From NCBI GenBank assembly GCA_027021385.1, contig JALUUL010000014.1, positions 1 through 64,000 on the forward strand: 64,000 nucleotides of DNA, given 5' to 3'. Numbering within the stretch: position 1 is the stretch's first letter; each line of letters opens with the position of its first letter. Both the position numbers and the translations under genes were made by a program. This document shows, one piece after another, positions 60,003-64,000 of the stretch. The notes beneath the pieces are model-generated. The model searched no databases and was not told the DNA's origin. It saw only the letters and a program-made list of their open reading frames with translations. Source of the DNA: Planctomycetota bacterium. GTDB taxonomy: Bacteria; Planctomycetota; UBA1135; GCA-002748355.

Positions 60003-62009
60003 TCAGTCCTTGTCCTTCTTCGCCTGGGCGATGATCTCCTGGGCGAGATTCGCGGGAACCGGCTCGTAGTGGGAGAACTCCATCGTGAAACTCCCCTCGC
60101 CGGATGTGATCGACCGGAGTTGGGTCTGGTAGCCCCGGGCCTCCTTCAAGGGCATCAGGCACTTGATGATCTGGTCGTCCCCCTCCGCGGACATGCCGGT
60201 CATCCGAGCACGTTGGTTCGCAAGGTTGCTCGTGATATCGCCCGTGAACCTCGAGGGCACATGGATCTCGAGATTCATCACGGGTTCGAGAATGATCGGC
60301 TTGGCCTTTTCGAAGGCATCGGCGAAGGCCCTCCCTCCGGCGAGTTGGAAGGAGATCTGGTCCGAGTCGACGTCGTGGAACTTCCCGTCGTAGACCTCGG
60401 CGGAGCAGTCGACGATCGGATAACCTGCCAGGATCCCCTTCGCCATGACGTTCTGGATCCCCTTGTCGACCTCGGGGATGAACTGCCGCGGAATCGCCCC
60501 CCCGTAGATCGAGTCGATGAACTCGTAGCCCTGCCCTCGATCGAGGGGCTTGATCCTGAGGAAGACCTCGCCGAACTGGCCGCGCCCGCCGCTCTGCTTC
60601 TTGTGTCTGTGATGCCCCTCGGCCGGAGCCTGGATCGTCTCCCGATAGGGGATCTTGGGAACGTGCGTCTCGATCTCCACCTTGAAGCGCCTGGAGAGCT
60701 TCGCGAAGGTCACGTCGAGATGAAGGGTCGAGAGGCCCTCCACGACCATCTCGCCGGTCGCCTGGTCCCGGAAGACGTGGAGGGTCGGGTCCTCCGTCGC
60801 GAGCTTCTCGAAGGCGGACCCGATCTTCTGCTCGTCACTGCGGCTCTTCGGCGTCACCGCCACGGCCACCATCGGGCTCGGGAACTTCATCGGCGGAAGA
60901 TGGACGACCTCCCCGCCCTGGACGATCGTATCACCGAGGGAGAGCCCCTCGACCTTCGCGAGAACGAAGATCGTTCCGGGAACGGCGCGGTCCAGGGTTT
61001 CGGTCTCCTTGCCCTGCATGCTGAGGAGTCCGTTCAGCTTGACCTGGCCCCCGCCGGCCACGGACACAGTCTCGTCCCCCTTCAGAGTCCCTCGATGGAG
61101 ACGGACGAAACTCATCTTGCCGACGAAGGGGTCCGAAACGATCTTGAAGACCCGGCCGACGACAGGACCTCCGGGATCGGGAAGGACGGAAATCCCGGGT
61201 TCCCCCTCGGGCTCCGGAGCCGCCTTGACCCCGCCGGATTGGGAAGGCGAGGGCGCGAATTCGGAGAGGAAGTCGAGAAGATCCTCGACCCCCGTCATCC
61301 CCGGCGCGTTCACGCTGAACAAGGGGACGACGGTCCCCGCGGCGATGGCCTTCGGAAAGAACCTCGCGAAATCCTCGGCCCCGAGTTCCCCCGCCTCGAA
61401 GTACCTCTCCATCAGCTCGTCGTCCGCTTCCGCAATCCTCTCCTCGAGGACCGAACGCGTGTCCCCGTCACCCTCCTTGAGAAGGTTCGTGACAGAGGAG
61501 AAATCCTTTCCGGTCCGATCCGGCACAGTGATCGGCACGATCTTGTCGCCGAAGGTCTCCTTCAGGTTCGCGACGATGTTCGTGAAGTCGAGGTTTTCGT
61601 GGTCGAGCTTCGTCAGGACGAGGATCCGCCCCTTTCCCGTCTGCTCTGCGCGGAACCAGAGCTTGCGGGCATTGAAGGTCGCTCCGGAGGCCGCGTCGAT
61701 CGTGAAGAGGGCGGTTTCGACCGCATAGAAGGAGGAAAGGGCGTCGGCCAGGAAATCCGGATGGCCGGGCGTGTCGAGGAACTCGCAGATCTTTCCCTTC
61801 CAGGGCAGATGGAAGAGATGGCTCGTCAAGGTCTGCTTCCGATCCTTCTCCTCGGGCTCGGTATCCGAGATGCTCGAACCGTCCGCGGTGCTCCCATGGC
61901 GCGAGGAGGCCCCGGCCGCGAAGGCCATGGCGTCCAGAAGGGCGGTCTTGCCGGAGCCGCCGTGTCCAACGAGAGTGAGGGTCCTTAGATCGTCAACCTG
62001 ATGCGCCAT
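60003..62009 (-). CDS. EF-G2-like translational GTPase
   Basis: Starting at ATG 62009, preceded by AGGAG, this 668-aa protein has G1 GHGGSGKT (14-21), G3 DTPGHPDF and a G4 that reads TKLD rather than the canonical NKxD, plus EF-G domain II and the domain IV segment HHRHKKQSGGRGQFGEV. The altered G4 and shorter size group it with EF-G2 proteins rather than the main translocase. EF-G2 binds GTP and ribosomes in some bacteria but cannot replace EF-G. It may act in stress or ribosome recycling. A housekeeping fusA is expected elsewhere. Confidence 0.88.
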   Translation of the reverse strand: MAHQVDDLRTLTLVGHGGSGKTALLDAMAFAAGASSRHGSTADGSSISDTEPEEKDRKQTLTSHLFHLPWKGKICEFLDTPGHPDFLADALSSFYAVETALFTIDAASGATFNARKLWFRAEQTGKGRILVLTKLDHENLDFTNIVANLKETFGDKIVPITVPDRTGKDFSSVTNLLKEGDGDTRSVLEERIAEADDELMERYFEAGELGAEDFARFFPKAIAAGTVVPLFSVNAPGMTGVEDLLDFLSEFAPSPSQSGGVKAAPEPEGEPGISVLPDPGGPVVGRVFKIVSDPFVGKMSFVRLHRGTLKGDETVSVAGGGQVKLNGLLSMQGKETETLDRAVPGTIFVLAKVEGLSLGDTIVQGGEVVHLPPMKFPSPMVAVAVTPKSRSDEQKIGSAFEKLATEDPTLHVFRDQATGEMVVEGLSTLHLDVTFAKLSRRFKVEIETHVPKIPYRETIQAPAEGHHRHKKQSGGRGQFGEVFLRIKPLDRGQGYEFIDSIYGGAIPRQFIPEVDKGIQNVMAKGILAGYPIVDCSAEVYDGKFHDVDSDQISFQLAGGRAFADAFEKAKPIILEPVMNLEIHVPSRFTGDITSNLANQRARMTGMSAEGDDQIIKCLMPLKEARGYQTQLRSITSGEGSFTMEFSHYEPVPANLAQEIIAQAKKDKD

Positions 62010-62161
62010 CCCTGGTCTCCTGGAAAGCGTCCCTCGGGGGGGCGTCCCCCGGAGCCCCGGGGTCCCCGAAGGGTATGAAGGGAGGGGCACTATACGGAAT
62101 CCGCGCCTTCAGACCATGCCCCGAAACCCCTTCGGAGTCCGCCCCGGAAAGAGGGGGGGAA

Positions 62162-62215
62162 GCCTCCCTCCCGGAAGGAGGCACGGCTGGCGGAAAGAGC
62201 CCCCCTCGGGAGGGG
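62162..62215 (-). terminator. Tandem hairpins after the OmpA-like gene
   Basis: On the minus strand CCCCT-cccg-AGGGG followed by GGCTCTTTCC, then GCCTCC...GGAGGC followed by TTCCCCC, lie 18-70 bp after the stop codon. Pyrimidine-rich tails follow both stems, supporting a terminator. Confidence 0.45.
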
Positions 62216-62232
62216 AGGGAGTCCTGTGGGTT

Positions 62233-62925
62233 TCAGTTCGCGAGAACGATCTCGACCCGTCGGTTCCGGGCCTTGTCCCCGGGAGAGACCGGGTCGTAGG
62301 GACCGTAACCGACGATGACGATCCGGTCCGCGGGAACCCCGCCCTTCTCGATCAGCCAGGTCGCAACGGCGTCCGCCCGTTCGACCGAGAGATGCCGGTT
62401 GCTCCTGTACTTCTTCTTCGTCTTGCGGATCGGGTCGCGGTCCGTGTGCCCCTCGACCCAGATCCGTTTTCCCCGGTTCCGGAGGAGGAACTTGGCCAGC
62501 CGGTTCAGGAGGTTCCTTCCCTCCGGGGAGATCCGGGTGCTGCCCGGTTGGAACGTGATCTGATTCGGGAGTCCGATCGAGACCCGGCCGTGGCGATACC
62601 TCGCCTTGAGTTCGGGAAGACCGCTGCGTTCGAGATCCCGATTGAGTTCGTCCAGGATGCCGGTCTTCTTCGGTGCGGAGGCCTCGACGGCCTTGACGGG
62701 CTTCTTCGCCGAGGACAGAGCGGCGACCCTCGCCTTCAGGCGGTCGTTCTCCTCGCGGAGCATGCGGTTGCTCTCCCCCATCTTGGAGAGGCTGTTCTCG
62801 AGGTCCTGGATCGTCGCCTCCCGGGCGCGGATCATCTCCTGATACCGGGCCGTGCAGGAGGTGGAAGCGAGCAGGGCGAGGCAGGCGGCCCCGAGGAAGA
62901 ACGGAGTGCGGATCTTGGCAGACAT
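62233..62925 (-). CDS. OmpA-family peptidoglycan-binding lipoprotein
   Basis: The 230-aa product has a lipobox LAST|SC at Cys24, a coiled-coil stretch (EATIQDLENSLSKMGESNRMLREENDRLKARV), a Lys/Ala linker, then an OmpA domain from about 95 with KRIWVEGHTDRDPI, LSVERADAVATWLIEKG and the NRRVEIVL end. The Asp and Arg that hold diaminopimelate in OmpA-like proteins sit in HTDRD and NRRVE. It probably links the outer membrane to peptidoglycan, like Pal. The coiled coil before the domain suggests a long spacer or oligomer. Confidence 0.9.
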   Translation of the reverse strand: MSAKIRTPFFLGAACLALLASTSCTARYQEMIRAREATIQDLENSLSKMGESNRMLREENDRLKARVAALSSAKKPVKAVEASAPKKTGILDELNRDLERSGLPELKARYRHGRVSIGLPNQITFQPGSTRISPEGRNLLNRLAKFLLRNRGKRIWVEGHTDRDPIRKTKKKYRSNRHLSVERADAVATWLIEKGGVPADRIVIVGYGPYDPVSPGDKARNRRVEIVLAN

Positions 62926-62975
62926 TGGCTCCTCCCTATGCGGATGAACGGATCACGGAACGCCCTGCGACCGTT

Positions 62976-63944
62976 CTAATCCCTGGACCGGCCCCGGCGC
63001 AACGACCGGAGGAAGAAAAGGGCCGCCAGGCAGAGGGCGGAGATTCCGAGGAGGGCGAGAGCCCCGTATCTGCTCGTCCGGAGCCAGAGGGGCCAATCCT
63101 CGAACAGGGCCTCTGCGAGGGTTTCCCCCGCGAAGCGGGCGCAGAGGGTGCCGGCCGCCAGGAAGGGGCCGAAGGGGATCTTCGGATCCCCGGTCCTGAA
63201 CGCGATCAGGAGCCCCAGCAGGGCCCCGAGGATGCAGGCCAGGAGAAGGGCAAGAAGGGTTCCCTCCGGGCCGAGGAAGACCCCCGTGAAGGCCATGAAC
63301 TTGACGTCGCCGAGCCCCATGGCCTCGGTCTTGTAGATCCGGGTCCCGATCCAGGCCACGAGGTAGAGGGCGCCGGCTCCCAGGGCCGCCCCCGCGAAGC
63401 CGTCGAGAAGGGCGCGGGCAGCCTCGGGGGAGCTTCCGATCTCCCGGGCCAGCCAGTGTCCGAGGTGGGATTCCGGCAGGAAGACGGCCGCCGCCGCACC
63501 GACGAGAAAGCCCAGGAAGTTCAGGACGTCAGGCAGAATCCGGAACTCGAGGTCGATGGCCGAGGCGGCCAGGAGATTCGCGACGAGGAAGGCGTCGACC
63601 AGGTAGTCCAGGACCCCCTCGAGCGAGATCCCTTCCCCGTCGGGGAGGATTCGGGCGGACTTCCCCAGGAAGAGCAGGAGGAAGGCGAGCCCGGCCAGCA
63701 GTTCGAGGATCGGGTACCGTAGGGAGATCCGCGCGCCGCAACAGCGGGCCCGGCCCCTCAGGAGGAGCCAGGAGAGAACGGGGAGATTGTCGAACCATGC
63801 GATCCCCCGACCGCAGGAGGGACAGCGCGAACGCGCCCCCCCCTCGAAGAAGAGACCGCGGGGGAGCCGGTAGACGACCACGTTCAAAAAGGAACCGACC
63901 ATCAGGCCGAGCAGGGTGCAGGTGATCGCGAGAAGGTTTTCCAA
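62976..63944 (-). CDS. pilD: Prepilin peptidase/N-methyltransferase (type IV leader peptidase)
   Basis: The 322-aa membrane enzyme cuts the leader from prepilins and methylates the new N-terminus. It has the signature GSFLNVVVYRLP, the zinc cysteines CPSC followed by RARCCGARIS, and the two catalytic aspartates in SAIDLEFRILPD and GLGDVKF, separated by membrane helices. The second cysteine pair is CC rather than the usual CxxC. The TTG start at 63944 is not well supported by a ribosome-binding site; the real start may lie upstream. It would process the pilin encoded 8 kb away. Confidence 0.91.
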   Translation of the reverse strand: MENLLAITCTLLGLMVGSFLNVVVYRLPRGLFFEGGARSRCPSCGRGIAWFDNLPVLSWLLLRGRARCCGARISLRYPILELLAGLAFLLLFLGKSARILPDGEGISLEGVLDYLVDAFLVANLLAASAIDLEFRILPDVLNFLGFLVGAAAAVFLPESHLGHWLAREIGSSPEAARALLDGFAGAALGAGALYLVAWIGTRIYKTEAMGLGDVKFMAFTGVFLGPEGTLLALLLACILGALLGLLIAFRTGDPKIPFGPFLAAGTLCARFAGETLAEALFEDWPLWLRTSRYGALALLGISALCLAALFFLRSLRRGRSRD

Positions 63945-64000
63945 TTGGCGTACCGACCTCGAGGATAGCGTCCCTCCGACTGGATCGACTCCTTATCCCC

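Noticed and set aside
1-64000. CRISPR arrays, tRNA and rRNA genes
   Set aside because: No spaced direct repeats, no cloverleaf-type sequence with a T-loop and no rRNA-like stretches were noticed. A covariance search would be needed to be certain.

Overview
This is a GC-rich bacterial window, densely coded and mostly in short same-strand operons. Reading it by eye I find 42 protein genes, no tRNA or rRNA gene, and no CRISPR array. The cell plan is Gram-negative: lipoboxes, an OmpA-type lipoprotein, a LolA-like secreted protein, ComEC and a complete type IV pilus engine. A very large TPR/alpha-2-macroglobulin protein with a Gly-rich insert, secreted HEAT-like proteins, an EF-G2-like GTPase and many membrane glycosyltransferases would suit Planctomycetota or a relative, but nothing in the window proves the phylum.

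Layout. (i) 1-2.2 kb: the tail of a probable IS256-type transposase and a visibly less GC-rich lipoprotein gene, followed by a 359-bp gap with inverted repeats. (ii) 2.2-8.0 kb, minus strand: a tight four-gene operon coding an unknown 283-aa protein, two P-loop ATPases of the BrxC/BrxD (DUF2791) type and an Lhr-like SF2 helicase resembling BrxHI. No BREX methyltransferase (PglX) or phosphatase (PglZ) is present. I regard this stand-alone ATPase/ATPase/helicase module as the best candidate for an undescribed DNA-processing or defence system. (iii) 8.2-22.4 kb: mostly housekeeping genes (pgi, an Fe-S Rrf2 regulator, ridA, coaD, comEC) mixed with membrane and secreted proteins of unknown role. 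(iv) 22.4-32.8 kb: a 2655-aa TPR-A2M-TPR protein whose thioester motif is degraded, divergent from a small receiver-like ORF and a YifB/ComM ATPase. (v) 32.8-40.5 kb: a seven-gene minus-strand run (amidohydrolase, NrnA, metallophosphoesterase, CutA, GT-C enzyme, secreted protein, GT2). (vi) 40.6-45.8 kb: two tandem paralogous Gly-rich lipoproteins. (vii) 46.2-53.8 kb: a coiled-coil/HEAT-like membrane protein, a TatD nuclease and a four-gene glycosyltransferase cluster. (viii) 54.0-63.9 kb: a type IV pilus operon (pilT-pilB-pilC-TPR protein-pilin), an EF-G2-like GTPase, an OmpA lipoprotein and the prepilin peptidase.

How the genes fit together. PilB and PilT would power extension and retraction on the PilC platform, the peptidase at the window end would mature the pilin, and ComEC could take up DNA captured by such pili, with ComM/YifB promoting its integration. 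The glycosyltransferases and large lipoproteins point to an elaborate glycosylated cell surface. The BrxD/BrxHI-like module probably acts on DNA, perhaps against incoming elements, and its neighbour is a possible IS remnant. All functional statements come from motif recognition by eye; no database search was possible.
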